From assembly GCF_040549045.1 (NCBI RefSeq), contig NZ_JBEWTB010000002.1:2246001-2310000 (forward strand): DNA of 64,000 nt, written 5' to 3'. Shown in pieces: positions 9,191 through 18,584 of this stretch. A program made the translations under genes and the position numbers. Position 1 is the first letter of the stretch, and every line of letters begins with the position of its first letter. The notes under the pieces were generated by a model, which was not told the DNA's origin, did not search any database, and was given only the letters and a program-made list of their open reading frames with translations. This DNA comes from Endozoicomonas sp. NE40. GTDB taxonomy: Bacteria > Pseudomonadota > Gammaproteobacteria > Pseudomonadales > Endozoicomonadaceae.

Positions 9191-9601
9191 ATGACAGACA
9201 CTGTACTTGAAAAACGTCGCTTCCCCCGAAAGCTGCTTGAAGAACCTGCAGAGGTTCTTGATAACGATACCGGTCAGTTGTTGGGCATTCTGGAAGATGT
9301 TTCGAAGGGAGGTTTCAGCCTGGTCACCAACCAGATGATCCGTCAGGAAGAGGTTCGTAATATAACACTGGTGCTGCCTGGCCCCCAGAAAAGCTATCAC
9401 CGGGTATCGTTGATAGCTGAATGTGTCTGGTGCCAGTCAAGTAACAAGCAGAGGAGCAGGCAGGACAATAACACGCGTAAAGGCCCCCCCGACAATGCGT
9501 CCTCAGATCAGGTTCCAGAAGGCTATGCCGCTGGATTTCAGTTGCGGGAGATCGACGAGCAGGACCTGGTTGCCCTTAATTACTTTATCCGTGACTACTG
9601 A
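9191..9601 (+). CDS. PilZ domain protein
   Basis: Small (136 aa) cytoplasmic PilZ domain protein predicted to bind cyclic di-GMP. The N-terminal RxxxR motif is R9-R13 (EKRRFPRK) and the second motif is D36-V-S38-K-G40-G (EDVSKGG), the canonical D/NxSxxG. After the beta-barrel an insert of low-complexity polar residues (QSSNKQRSRQDNNTRKG) precedes the final GYAAGFQLREI strand. An AAGGAGG ribosome site lies 7-8 bases before the ATG. It stands alone on the plus strand between minus-strand genes, ending 9 bp from the lrp stop. Its target is unknown. Confidence 0.9.
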   Translation: MTDTVLEKRRFPRKLLEEPAEVLDNDTGQLLGILEDVSKGGFSLVTNQMIRQEEVRNITLVLPGPQKSYHRVSLIAECVWCQSSNKQRSRQDNNTRKGPPDNASSDQVPEGYAAGFQLREIDEQDLVALNYFIRDY

Positions 9602-9610
9602 TACGAAGCC

Positions 9611-10099
9611 TTAGTCAGGAATGGGCAGGTTCAGAGTTTCCTTCAACTCTTCCATCACGATGTAACTCTTCGACTCTCTTACACCGGGCAGCTTTAACAG
9701 GATGTCGCCCAGCAGTTCCCTGTAGGAGGCCATTTCAGAAATCCGGGCTTTAACCAGATAATCAAAGTGGCCCGATACCAGATGACACTCCAGAACATTA
9801 GGCAGGTTAGTAACCGCCTTGCGGAAATCATCGAAGATATCGGCGGATTTGGTGTACAAACTGATTTCGACAAACACCAGCAGACCGGCTTGCAGGAATT
9901 GTGGATTTAAACGGGCACTGTAGCCCTGAATAATCCCTTCACGTTCCAGTCTCTTAACCCGTTCCATGCAGGGCGTTGTGCTCAGGCCTACACGGTCAGC
10001 AAGGTCTACATAGGAGATACGACCATTTTCCTGCAGGGTGCGCAGAATATTACGATCAATCCTGTCTAGTTGGCGAACGACTTCTTTGCGGCTTCTCAT
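9611..10099 (-). CDS. lrp: Leucine-responsive regulatory protein
   Basis: Global feast/famine transcription regulator. It has an N-terminal helix-turn-helix (LDRIDRNILRTLQENGRIS through LSTTPCMERVKRLE) and a C-terminal RAM/AsnC ligand domain (LECHLVSGHFDYLVKARI, LPGVRESKSYIVMEELKE), closely matching E. coli Lrp over its whole length. The open frame extends upstream to 10192; I prefer the internal ATG at 10099 because it leaves a leader like that of E. coli Lrp (10 residues before LDRID), though no good ribosome site marks either start. Alanine racemase lies upstream and the branched-chain dehydrogenase operon nearby, so these are plausible targets. A perfect palindrome lies upstream. Confidence 0.93.
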   Translation of the reverse strand: MRSRKEVVRQLDRIDRNILRTLQENGRISYVDLADRVGLSTTPCMERVKRLEREGIIQGYSARLNPQFLQAGLLVFVEISLYTKSADIFDDFRKAVTNLPNVLECHLVSGHFDYLVKARISEMASYRELLGDILLKLPGVRESKSYIVMEELKETLNLPIPD

Positions 10100-10324
10100 G
10101 GTTTCAGCTGTTGTTTGACGAACTGTCATTGTATAGCCGTTGGGAAAGATCCCTTCAGCTACGCCATTCAGGAAAATGCCGCAATTTCGCATAAGTATGC
10201 ATCAGCGAACATTCCGAGGGTGCGTGAGAGTATGGCACAGACAGAAAATCTTCAAGTACTTAAATAGGCCAGCTATGTAAATTTTCCGTTTGCCTGTAAA
10301 AAATAAGCAAGATAGCCCTGTGAA

Positions 10325-10338
10325 TGTGAGTACTCACA
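10325..10338. promoter_or_regulatory. Perfect 14-bp palindrome upstream of lrp
   Basis: TGTGAGTACTCACA is a perfect inverted repeat between the alanine racemase stop and the lrp start. It resembles a CRP half-site pair (TGTGA/TCACA), but the spacer is 4 bases instead of 6. It is a candidate operator for lrp; the protein that binds it is unknown. Confidence 0.45.
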
Positions 10339-10374
10339 GTATGATGCTCGTAGTCGATTCTTCACCATCAAACG

Positions 10375-11484
10375 TCAGGCTCCGACGGCTATAGACGACT
10401 GGACGTATTCAACCGGAACCCGGTTAAGATTGCAGTACAGCTGATAAGGTATGGTGCTGGCATAGCGTGCTATTTCTGCTGCCGGGAGATCCTTACCCCA
10501 TAATACAACGTTGTCACCCGGCCGGGCTTCCTGTGCATCAGTCAGATCGATGGTCAGCATATCCATGGAAACCCGACCAATCACAGGCACTCGTTTACCG
10601 TTCACAAGAACGGGTGTGCCGTTCCGGGCGTGGCGCGGGTAACCGTCGGCGTAGCCAATCGCCACCACCCCCTGTCGGGTCGGGCGCTGACTGGTCCATG
10701 TGCTGCCATAACCAACCGGGCTGCCAGCAGGAATGTTCTTAATGCTTATTATGGCTGAGTGCAGCGCCATAACCGGTTGCAGCTGTTGCTCAATCGGATG
10801 AGCCGTTTCAAAGGGAGAAGCGCCGTACAATAATAACCCGGGGCGATTCCATTCAGCACGGGCCTGGGGGTAGTCCACCAGACCGGCTGAATTAGCAATA
10901 CTCCGCTCGCCCGGCAGTCCAAGCGTATGTTGTTCAAAGACTTCCAGCTGGTGTCGTGTATAACCATTATCCGGCTCATCCGCACAGGCAAGGTGAGTCA
11001 TCATTACAATGTCGCTGACCCAGGGCAGTGCGTCCAGACGCATCCAGGCGGCTCGAAACTCTTGTGGTAACAGACCGGCGCGATGCATGCCCGAGTCCAT
11101 TTTCAGCCAGACACGCACAGGCTCTGATTGTGGGTTCTGCTCCAGCATGGTCAGCTGTTCGGGGTTTTGCACGACGATGTCCAGCTTATGACGGCTGATC
11201 TCGTTCAGCTCACTGGTTTCAAAAAAGCCTTCCAGCAGGAGAATCGGTTGCCGGATACCGGTACTGCGCAACTCCAGAGCTTCTTCAATACAGGCCACCG
11301 CAAACCCGTCAGCCTGACCTGACAGTGCTTTGGCACAGGCGACCGCACCATGCCCATAAGCATCGGCTTTCACCACTGCCAGAACTTTGCCATTCGCTCG
11401 TTCCCGGTTGGCTAACGCTTTGGCAAGCTGGTAGTTGTGTTGCAGGGCATCAAGATTAATGACCGCCTTAGCTGGACGACTCAT
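10375..11484 (-). CDS. alr: Alanine racemase
   Basis: PLP-dependent interconversion of L- and D-alanine, giving D-Ala for peptidoglycan or allowing alanine catabolism (DadX type). The 369-residue length is typical. Lys39 in AVVKADAYGHG is the PLP Schiff-base lysine and Tyr259 in SPVGYGSTW is the second catalytic base. VSMDMLTIDLTD and the C-terminal IPYQLYCNLNRVPVEY are family hallmarks. Without dadA beside it I cannot decide between a biosynthetic Alr and a catabolic DadX; the neighbouring lrp is compatible with either. Confidence 0.96.
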   Translation of the reverse strand: MSRPAKAVINLDALQHNYQLAKALANRERANGKVLAVVKADAYGHGAVACAKALSGQADGFAVACIEEALELRSTGIRQPILLLEGFFETSELNEISRHKLDIVVQNPEQLTMLEQNPQSEPVRVWLKMDSGMHRAGLLPQEFRAAWMRLDALPWVSDIVMMTHLACADEPDNGYTRHQLEVFEQHTLGLPGERSIANSAGLVDYPQARAEWNRPGLLLYGASPFETAHPIEQQLQPVMALHSAIISIKNIPAGSPVGYGSTWTSQRPTRQGVVAIGYADGYPRHARNGTPVLVNGKRVPVIGRVSMDMLTIDLTDAQEARPGDNVVLWGKDLPAAEIARYASTIPYQLYCNLNRVPVEYVQSSIAVGA

Positions 11485-11626
11485 GGTTGCAGTGTTTCCC
11501 CCAAAAGAATCAGCCGCAATGCTAACAATTTATAATTTTTAGCTCTTTATGTGATTATCGAAATTCACTAAGTGAATAAATAATACCAATAACGGTGGCT
11601 TATCTACACAGCAAAAGCCGTTCGGG

Positions 11627-12169
11627 TTACTTATTGATTCTGGTAATCTTGGTTCCTTCCAGAGTCAGGTTGTACATCAAACCCTTGTTGTCACTGATAA
11701 AGCCGATAATAGGCGCCTGAATGGTATTGGTTGCGATCGTTTCACCCACACCAAACTCGGCAATAGCAATGCTGCCATCAACGCCTGCTTCCCAGCCTTT
11801 GCTGTTGCGGAATTTCTCCAGAGCTTCATCGGTCATAAACATAATGACCTGGGAACGCAATTGAGCACCCAGCTGAAAACCAATAGAGGCCGATGCGGTG
11901 TTGTAATAGTCGACCACGCTCTGATTGATCAGCAGCGCACCTTCACCGTACTCACCTCCCAGAAACAAGCCACCCTTAATAATTTTAGGGAAAACCAGAA
12001 TGCCCCTGGCCTCTTTGCCAAGCGCCCTGGCTGCAGAGCTTTTGTCGTAAAGGCTCGACAATGTTTCCTTAACGGTAGCGTTCAGTTCGGTCTTTGATGA
12101 AGCGACGGCGGGCAGAGTCAAAACAGAGACGACCATGAACAGAAATAGATGTCTCAACTGGCGCAACAT
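11627..12169 (-). CDS. SYLF/YSC84 domain lipid-binding protein, exported
   Basis: A 180-residue protein with a signal peptide (LFLFMVVSVLTLPAVAS) followed by a complete SYLF domain. The domain shows ALGKEARGILVFPKIIKGGLF, GEYGEGAL, YYNTASASIGFQLGAQ and the GWEAGVDGSIAIAEFG segment. In other organisms SYLF domains bind phosphoinositide-like lipids; bacterial members are mostly uncharacterised periplasmic proteins. It is monocistronic. Family confidence is high and function is unknown. Confidence 0.88.
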   Translation of the reverse strand: MLRQLRHLFLFMVVSVLTLPAVASSKTELNATVKETLSSLYDKSSAARALGKEARGILVFPKIIKGGLFLGGEYGEGALLINQSVVDYYNTASASIGFQLGAQLRSQVIMFMTDEALEKFRNSKGWEAGVDGSIAIAEFGVGETIATNTIQAPIIGFISDNKGLMYNLTLEGTKITRINK

Positions 12170-12278
12170 AATGTTTCCCCATAGTTAATGCTGCCGTAAT
12201 AGTACCAGTGCGGGGTCGTGTTTCGATGTCTGCTTTACACAACTTTTTCAGGTTTAAGCGTTATTTTCTCGCTCTGAT

Positions 12279-12731
12279 TTAAAGGGGAAGTGCTGTTGTG
12301 TATTTCATCTGCTCCATGGCAAAGCTGGACGTCACATCACACAGGCCGTCGACACTGTTAACCAGTTTTTTATAGAAGCGATCAAAAGACTGAATATCTT
12401 TGGTCACCACTCTCAGCAGATAATCATACTCGCCGCTCATCCTGTAGCATTCTGCCACTTCCGGGAAACTATTGACGGTGTTTGAAAAAATTTTCAGCCA
12501 GTCAGACGAATGTTGTTGTGTTTTTATATGGACAAATACGGAAACCCCCAGGCCTACTTTCTCGGCATTAATCAGGGCCACCCGTTTACTGATGTACCCC
12601 TGCCCTTCCAGACGTTTAATTCGGTTCCAGCAGGGAGTAGGCGACAGGCAGACCCTTTCTGCAACTTCGGCCAGGGAAAGGGTGCTGTCTTCCTGCAGTT
12701 CAAGCAGAATTTTTCGGTCGATAGAGTCCAT
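12279..12731 (-). CDS. Lrp/AsnC family regulator, DecR-like
   Basis: A 150-residue transcription regulator of the Lrp/AsnC family. The N-terminal helix-turn-helix runs MDSIDRKILLELQEDSTLS to LSPTPCWNRIKRLEGQGY, followed by the RAM domain with MSGEYDYLLRVVTKDIQSFD. The C-terminal part (FYKKLVNSVDGLCDVTSSFA and MEQMKYTTALPL) closely matches E. coli DecR (YbaO), which controls cysteine detoxification, and also resembles BkdR-type regulators. No target gene is adjacent; the divergent partner typical of DecR is absent. It differs clearly from the true Lrp 2 kb away. Confidence 0.88.
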   Translation of the reverse strand: MDSIDRKILLELQEDSTLSLAEVAERVCLSPTPCWNRIKRLEGQGYISKRVALINAEKVGLGVSVFVHIKTQQHSSDWLKIFSNTVNSFPEVAECYRMSGEYDYLLRVVTKDIQSFDRFYKKLVNSVDGLCDVTSSFAMEQMKYTTALPL

Positions 12732-12808
12732 TGCGGGGGCAATTACAAGCTGAGGAGATTGGCGGGAATAGTGTCATACTCCCGGGAGCTTGGCAAAATC
12801 AGGCTCTT

Positions 12809-13414
12809 TTACCACTTATAGGCAAATGTTACAGAATGGAAATCAATGGATTCATTCAGCTTTGCCAGCCCCGCATTGGAATAATGCAGCCAACTGTAAC
12901 TCACGGCATATTGCTGATGACTTCCAAAGGCAAAGCCAGCGCCTAAGCGCGTTTCAAACAGCCAGTGGCTACCCAGATTGATGGGGGATTTCTTCTTCTT
13001 TTCCAGATCTTTTTCAGAAAACCAGGCACCTCCAATGCCAGCGTCAACAAAGGGAACTGTGTTTCCAAATAAAGGATGGGCAGAAGAAAAACGGAAGACA
13101 GGGGAAAAGCTGATGACACTGGCTTTATCTTTACCATCCGGACTGGGATTATCAGAAGCATCCAGGCGACTCTGCAAAGAGCTGCCTGCCAGCTCGAAGT
13201 AACTGGACGCTACAATGCTGTCCGAACGGTACAGCTCTTTGTTCCAGTCCCACTGAATTCCAATACGGTAATGGTTATAACTCGCCTTTCTGCCACTGAC
13301 GACAGGAAGGTATTGGCCATAGGCAGCTGATACCCCGTCGGGTCTAAGATCCAGGGCAAAGGCAGGCACAGACATCAATGAGGTAATGCCTGCATAGATG
13401 AGTCCTTTTTTCAC
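12809..13414 (-). CDS. pagL: Lipid A 3-O-deacylase, PagL family
   Basis: Outer-membrane beta-barrel that removes the 3-O-linked acyl chain from lipid A. I place the start at the GTG at 13414 because AGGAGG lies 5 bases before it and a clean signal peptide follows (KKGLIYAGITSLMSVPAFA); the upstream ATG has neither. The mature part alternates strands and ends in an aromatic residue (VTFAYKW). Near the C-terminus SWLHYSNAGLAKLNESID holds the His, Ser and Glu expected for the PagL catalytic triad. Its position just outside the capsule genes fits a surface-modification role, but it is not obviously in that operon. Confidence 0.83.
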   Translation of the reverse strand: MKKGLIYAGITSLMSVPAFALDLRPDGVSAAYGQYLPVVSGRKASYNHYRIGIQWDWNKELYRSDSIVASSYFELAGSSLQSRLDASDNPSPDGKDKASVISFSPVFRFSSAHPLFGNTVPFVDAGIGGAWFSEKDLEKKKKSPINLGSHWLFETRLGAGFAFGSHQQYAVSYSWLHYSNAGLAKLNESIDFHSVTFAYKW

Positions 13415-13552
13415 TGATTCCTCCTGCGGGTGCGTGGGTATGCACACAGCACTTACCGTTATATCGGAAGAATCAGAGAGATGATGAGTCGATCTTTAAC
13501 TCATCACGTTCAGGATGGAGAAGGGAGGGTTGAAGAGTAGAGTTGCCGCTGT

Positions 13553-14839
13553 TCAGGCGGCATTCAATGGAAGATCACAGACTCCGGTATGGCAGGATTT
13601 ATGGGAAGGCAGGCTATGAATCGTCGACGGAGCAACGGTTTGCCCTGCCATCTTTTCAAAAAACGCCAGGACATTGCTGCAGCTGATATCGAAGTACTTG
13701 AAAAAACTACCGTTGACCTGAGTTTGCTCAAATAACAGGGAGTGGAACTTTGCAAAAAGCGACCGGTCAACCGGCTGAGGCGCTCTCCAGAAAGAGGCCA
13801 GACTTCCCTGATGGGTCAGTCTCTGAATATCATACATAGCTCTGCCTGTTACTTTAACAGGCACGCCATGCAACATGGCGGAAACACCGACAGTACTGTT
13901 CACAGTGACAACCCCTGCTGTATGACGATACAGTTCAGGAAGCGAAACATCATGACAATAAATCACCCGATCCTGTAAGCCCGTGTGTCTGACTTTCTCG
14001 CGAATAAACCTGCCGTAGTGTGTATAGCCCCGATCCATAGGATGATGTTTAAAACACAGTACCTGATCAGGTTTTGCATAGCTTTTGAAAGATTCAATAG
14101 TTTCAGAAATAAACGACTCAACAGAACTGAAGTTAGAGTGATAAGTCTTCTGAGAATCGTCGTGTACCTGTAAAGGCACCAGAAAAAACCGCTGACTATA
14201 AGTTTTTGTCAACTGTCTTTTAATAAGGTAATCAGAAGGCCTTACCAACCATTTGCGAGCAAATCCCCGTAGCCAGCAGTACCCTTCCTTGACAGGGTTC
14301 GAAGCCCGATGGTGAATATAATGTGGAAACTGCCTGCGGCTGAGCTGTGCAGCCCAGTAATACAACGATGCATAAACCGTCCTGCGCAGCATGGTATTAC
14401 CAATCTTTACAGGCGTTTTAACGGATTTTACGGTGGTTTGCTGCAACCGCTGCGGAGACAGGTCCAGCCGACTTAGTGCATTAACACCGTGGGGCTCAAG
14501 CGTGATGGTGTTGGGTCGCAAATACCCCTCCTCAAACACCATAAAAGCAACACCCAACTGATCACAAACCGGTTTTGCCGTTCGATGATAATAACGACAA
14601 TCTCCCAGCAGAAAGACAGCGTCTATCGAGTGCTCCAGCAGGTATTCCTGTAAAAAAGCCGGCCAGTCGTTTGGCTTTCCCTGATAGTCTACAACGCTGT
14701 CTGCACCGGCATAAAAGCGGTCACCACCGTTAAAATTAATTTTATGCGTGTAATAACCCGCACGTGTAAAAGCCCCGGCCAATTCCCGAAAGAAAGGCCC
14801 TAACGGCCCTTGTAAAAATAATACAGACGACTTTTGCAC
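13553..14839 (-). CDS. kpsS: Capsular polysaccharide beta-Kdo transferase KpsS
   Basis: Retaining beta-Kdo glycosyltransferase that adds the first Kdo to lysophosphatidylglycerol, starting the poly-Kdo linker of ABC-exported capsules. The start (VLFLQGPLGPFFRELA) and KINFNGGDRFYAG, LLGDCRYYHRTAKP and VFEEGYLRPNTITLE match E. coli KpsS almost block for block. The Capsule_synth domain includes GVVTVNSTVGVSAMLHGVPV. Length 428 is slightly above the usual value. The start codon is GTG. It is the last gene of the capsule locus and follows kpsC by 115 bp. Confidence 0.95.
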   Translation of the reverse strand: MQKSSVLFLQGPLGPFFRELAGAFTRAGYYTHKINFNGGDRFYAGADSVVDYQGKPNDWPAFLQEYLLEHSIDAVFLLGDCRYYHRTAKPVCDQLGVAFMVFEEGYLRPNTITLEPHGVNALSRLDLSPQRLQQTTVKSVKTPVKIGNTMLRRTVYASLYYWAAQLSRRQFPHYIHHRASNPVKEGYCWLRGFARKWLVRPSDYLIKRQLTKTYSQRFFLVPLQVHDDSQKTYHSNFSSVESFISETIESFKSYAKPDQVLCFKHHPMDRGYTHYGRFIREKVRHTGLQDRVIYCHDVSLPELYRHTAGVVTVNSTVGVSAMLHGVPVKVTGRAMYDIQRLTHQGSLASFWRAPQPVDRSLFAKFHSLLFEQTQVNGSFFKYFDISCSNVLAFFEKMAGQTVAPSTIHSLPSHKSCHTGVCDLPLNAA

Positions 14840-14954
14840 GTTGAACCGACCCGAAAAATCTGTCTTAAGACAGATAAAGAATTATATTGTTGTATAAATA
14901 AACGACCATTTTGTCAGAATAATAATTCAGTCCGGATGGTGGACTTACGAAGTA

Positions 14955-17036
14955 TCACCCCGTAAAAACCTCTATCAGATAGCCTGCCTTGCGCTTTGTT
15001 CTTGCCAGCCAGCTGTATAATTTACCGGACTTGGTCTGATGAACGGCGGCTTCCTGTTTTAGGGCTCGAACCATACGCTCTACTGTCGTAAAACGCCGGG
15101 TTCCCCAATGCACGTAACACGGGTAATAACAGTGAACAAAGTACGTTAATTCTGCTAATGATCTTTTTGCTGTTCTGCGGGCAATGTCCAGGTGGTCAAT
15201 GGTCAGCCCCCACCCGGAATAAAATGGAGCCCCCCAGCAGTGGACTCTTTTGCCTCTGATCAGTGCTTCAAACCCTGCCAGTGATGTCATCACATGCAAC
15301 TCGTCACACTGATCAATACAATCCAGAATATCGCTGTCTGACACAACGCTGTCTGCCCACTGCAAAGCCCGGGGCTCAGGTATGTGTCCTTCTCTTCCCG
15401 CCAGCAACACATCCGGATGCGGTTTATAAACGATATAAGCATTGGGCTCTGAAGCCCTGACAGCCTTCAATAAATCAAGATTGCTGTGTATTGCCGGGCT
15501 GCCCCATTTTAAAGACGCATCATTATTCACCTGCCCGGTGACAAGAATTTTCTTCTGTTGAGGCGTTGCGTCAGCAAACACCTGATGCCCGGAGCCCGGC
15601 AGGTTATATTTACTTACCCGCTGCTGAACCAGTGTTTTAACCAGCTGACTGCCCCGTTCTATCTGCCTGTCAGACAGTTTTATAGTATTAATCGCGATTT
15701 CCAGATCAGAAGGGCGTGTACAGTCAAAATACATTCCCTGTTTATCGATGATCAGTGATCCGGGTCTGCGCAATTCGGCCCCAAGACCATTGCTGCGAAT
15801 AAAGGCATCTTCCGCACGCCACAGGGCGATGCCTTCAGGTGCTTTAAATTCATACTGCTTTGCTCCCCATAAAAGAATGCCATCACCATCAATTGCTGTT
15901 TCAAGTGCCTTTTCAGTGGATCTGACAAACTGAATACGCCCGGCGCGACCACCAATAAAACAATGAAGAAATGCCCGCTTCCACAAACTGAAATCAACGG
16001 CATAAAGCGTGCTGACCTCTTGTGTCTGGTACTGCCGCTGCAAAGCAACTAAGTCAACAATATCTTCCAGCTCGCACCGTTCAACGCTTTCCGGGTCAAT
16101 ATAACGAGTGTATTTAAGACAGGCAGCGGCAAACAGACTTTCAACAGTATGTTTTACTGTACGACGGGGACAGCCAATCCGGTCATCCGTTAAAGACCAG
16201 CCACTGTAAAAAGGGACTCCAAAGCAAACCACTTCCTTGCCATACCAGAGAGCTTCAAACCCCAGTTGCGAAGTTACAACATAGACTTTGCTGAAGTGGG
16301 GAAAGAGAGACTGGGCATTAATCTTATCTGACAGTACTTTCAGGCGATCACTATCAAATCCTTTAATCTTCTGACCGCAAGGCTCCAGTTTAAAATAACC
16401 TTTCTTTTTTCCTAAAACGACATCAGGGTGAACTTTTACCCAGACTTCTGAATCAGGGTTTTCTGAAAGAGCTGCTTCCAGCATAGCCTTAAAGCTGGAA
16501 TCATCAGCCATACCATATTTTACAGAACAGTCGCCGTATGTCTGGTCAACAACCAGCACTCGCTGTTGTGCAGCCCTTTGTGCTTTCCAGTCGGATACCG
16601 GTTCATGGTTGTATTTGGTGATCTGATGCTTTCGGATACTCTCAAGCAGGTTAGCCGAACGGGCCTTCAACTCTTCTGTTAACCATTCTTCAGGATGATT
16701 CAGCAGGTGTTCAATATCTGAAGACTGAGTGGCATCGTAATAAATGCCAGATTTGTCGACGATCAGGGAGAAGCGGCGATCACCCAGGGCTGGGTGGCCG
16801 AGGTAGGAGATGAAGCCGTCTTCCAGGCTCCAGTAGGGAAGGTTGTTCTTTTGGCTATAAGCCTTGGCTTTTGTTGTGTTGTTTTTCCTTCCCCAGCCAA
16901 GAACAGTAACGCCAGAACCTCCATGCTTTTTGGTTAACTGCTGGAAAAGATTAACGTAGGAAACGGGCTTTCCGATGAGGGGTTCAAGCTCTCTGGCTCC
17001 CGAAATGCCTTTGGAAAAAGTAATGAACTGAGACAA
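14955..17036 (-). CDS. kpsC: Capsular polysaccharide beta-Kdo transferase KpsC (two modules)
   Basis: Dual-module beta-Kdo transferase that extends the linker with alternating linkages. The 693-residue chain contains two related modules: the first has LEDGFISYLGHPALGDRRFS and VVTSQLGFEALWYGKEVVCF, and the second repeats this as AEDAFIRSNGLGAELRRPGS and VMTSLAGFEALIRGKRVHCW. Both end with an FYSGWxLT segment. This matches KpsC organisation. The annotated start is a TTG without a strong ribosome site, so the exact N-terminus is uncertain by a few residues. The hipA toxin gene lies just upstream on the same strand, 53 bp away. Confidence 0.95.
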   Translation of the reverse strand: MSQFITFSKGISGARELEPLIGKPVSYVNLFQQLTKKHGGSGVTVLGWGRKNNTTKAKAYSQKNNLPYWSLEDGFISYLGHPALGDRRFSLIVDKSGIYYDATQSSDIEHLLNHPEEWLTEELKARSANLLESIRKHQITKYNHEPVSDWKAQRAAQQRVLVVDQTYGDCSVKYGMADDSSFKAMLEAALSENPDSEVWVKVHPDVVLGKKKGYFKLEPCGQKIKGFDSDRLKVLSDKINAQSLFPHFSKVYVVTSQLGFEALWYGKEVVCFGVPFYSGWSLTDDRIGCPRRTVKHTVESLFAAACLKYTRYIDPESVERCELEDIVDLVALQRQYQTQEVSTLYAVDFSLWKRAFLHCFIGGRAGRIQFVRSTEKALETAIDGDGILLWGAKQYEFKAPEGIALWRAEDAFIRSNGLGAELRRPGSLIIDKQGMYFDCTRPSDLEIAINTIKLSDRQIERGSQLVKTLVQQRVSKYNLPGSGHQVFADATPQQKKILVTGQVNNDASLKWGSPAIHSNLDLLKAVRASEPNAYIVYKPHPDVLLAGREGHIPEPRALQWADSVVSDSDILDCIDQCDELHVMTSLAGFEALIRGKRVHCWGAPFYSGWGLTIDHLDIARRTAKRSLAELTYFVHCYYPCYVHWGTRRFTTVERMVRALKQEAAVHQTKSGKLYSWLARTKRKAGYLIEVFTG

Positions 17037-17089
17037 TGAGTAGATTCTTTACGATGAGAAATAACGATCAGTCTGAGTCGTGCCTGTAT

Positions 17090-18331
17090 TTAAGTATACC
17101 GGTCACTCTTACGCTTTTTGTGCCGTTTGACATCAAATCTTACATTCACGTTCGACGTCGAAACCGCTCGGGTTATGGCACGCTGCAATGCCGTTTTCAG
17201 CTCAGGAAAGACTGACCACTGGTCAAACTGGTTAATGAAATCACTGGCAATATCCGCAAGCTCTTCAAGTCTCGTTGCGGCACTTTCTACACCAATGCTT
17301 TTGCCATAACGCACCAGCCTGTCACGGTTAGGAAACTCCCGGCTTTTATCCATCTTCAAGGCAAGGTCATGGGACTCTGTTTCATAAACTGTAGTATTCA
17401 CCACATCGTATAGTGGCGATAGCCTCAAGCCCTGAACAGGACTAATGTTGTCGTACAATAATGAAAAATTTTTCAAATGCGCGTCACCATTACCTAACAG
17501 ACAACTAATGGCAACGTAATCAAAAATATCGTGTACTTGCTGAATATCTTTCGTGTAAAGCTGTACAACTTTGGCAACGTGCTCGTAGGAACCCAGATAC
17601 TTATCATCTCCGGATTTTTTCATCAGTACAGCAAAATCTTCCATGCCAAGAGCATGACCATTTTGCCGGTCAAACCGCTTCATAATAAACAGTTCACGAT
17701 TGCCGGAAATCCAGAACTCAGGAACGCTGATACCACAGGTTTTGGCAATACTCATGCACACAAACTCATTGAATGCCAGATGTTCGTAATCGTCTCCGCC
17801 AGATTTAACGATCAGTTCCGGCTCAACAAGTGTGCCTTTTTCACTATTTTTTTTCGTATTGACCAACAGCTTGGGTTGAACACCCGATATAGCTGAAGTG
17901 TTTAATAAATATTTGTCCAACAGGTACTCAAAAGCGCTTTCCCGGCTGTTCCAGTTTACGAGAGACTCAAGGCTGTCATAATCTTTCGTCTCAACTGTCA
18001 GGTCGCTTTTATAAGACAACCGACCAATGCCCCGGTGCTGTTGAAGCGCAAGAAACAGCATATCGTTTACTTTCACATACCGGCGCAGCTTTTCGGTTAA
18101 CCTTTCCCGAACATAACCTTCAGGTATATTCATCTGAAACACTGGATGCAACGCCCCGCTGTTATACGATGCAACCTGTGCAGGCATGGTCAGGGAAATA
18201 TCTTCACCAGAGTTATCCTGGTAAGAAAAAGCATAGGAGCCTCGCTCAAAGCTCAATACCCCGGCTTGCCCACCGGGAGTACAGACATAAACAGGATTTA
18301 TTTTTTCCGGCCAGCGATGCAATGTGTTCAT
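17090..18331 (-). CDS. hipA: HipA family serine/threonine kinase toxin
   Basis: Type II toxin kinase; E. coli HipA phosphorylates glutamyl-tRNA synthetase and induces persistence. At 413 residues it has the HipA N-terminal domain (GQAGVLSFERGSYAFSY, MNIPEGYVRERL) and the kinase domain. SGVQPKLL at 149-156 is the nucleotide/gate loop, Lys175 lies in ELIVKSG, and NGDAHLKN at 281-288 supplies catalytic Asp283 and Asn288. LSPLYDVV carries metal-binding Asp309. All key residues are present, so it looks functional. It overlaps hipB by 4 bp, the classic coupling. A basic tail (RHKKRKSDR) follows. The target is unknown. Confidence 0.92.
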   Translation of the reverse strand: MNTLHRWPEKINPVYVCTPGGQAGVLSFERGSYAFSYQDNSGEDISLTMPAQVASYNSGALHPVFQMNIPEGYVRERLTEKLRRYVKVNDMLFLALQQHRGIGRLSYKSDLTVETKDYDSLESLVNWNSRESAFEYLLDKYLLNTSAISGVQPKLLVNTKKNSEKGTLVEPELIVKSGGDDYEHLAFNEFVCMSIAKTCGISVPEFWISGNRELFIMKRFDRQNGHALGMEDFAVLMKKSGDDKYLGSYEHVAKVVQLYTKDIQQVHDIFDYVAISCLLGNGDAHLKNFSLLYDNISPVQGLRLSPLYDVVNTTVYETESHDLALKMDKSREFPNRDRLVRYGKSIGVESAATRLEELADIASDFINQFDQWSVFPELKTALQRAITRAVSTSNVNVRFDVKRHKKRKSDRYT

Positions 18332-18570
18332 TCGTCATCACCAAACAGTTCATCCAGTTCATACCATGTAGGTCGTCGTGCTTCTTTTACTGACAGCTCC
18401 AACCCTAATAAACCCAAACAATTAACCAGAGCCCACAATGCCCCCCGGTAACGGTCATTCTCGATGGCTGACACTACGCTGCGGGTGGTTCCGGCTCGTT
18501 TTGCCAGCTGTGTCTGGTTCCAGCCTTTGGCTTTTCGCCGTGTTTTAAAGGTTTGTCCTATGCTTTCCAT
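18328..18570 (-). CDS. hipB: HipB-type antitoxin, XRE helix-turn-helix
   Basis: An 80-residue DNA-binding antitoxin that neutralises HipA and represses the operon. The helix-turn-helix spans about residues 5-60: IGQTFKTRRKAKGWNQTQLA, then AGTTRSVVSAIENDRYRG. The acidic C-terminal tail ends YELDELFGDDE and probably contacts the toxin. Its start lies 15 bp from a large nested inverted repeat that is a good candidate for the autoregulatory operator. Confidence 0.9.
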   Translation of the reverse strand: MESIGQTFKTRRKAKGWNQTQLAKRAGTTRSVVSAIENDRYRGALWALVNCLGLLGLELSVKEARRPTWYELDELFGDDE

Positions 18571-18584
18571 AATCTGGTAATTTT

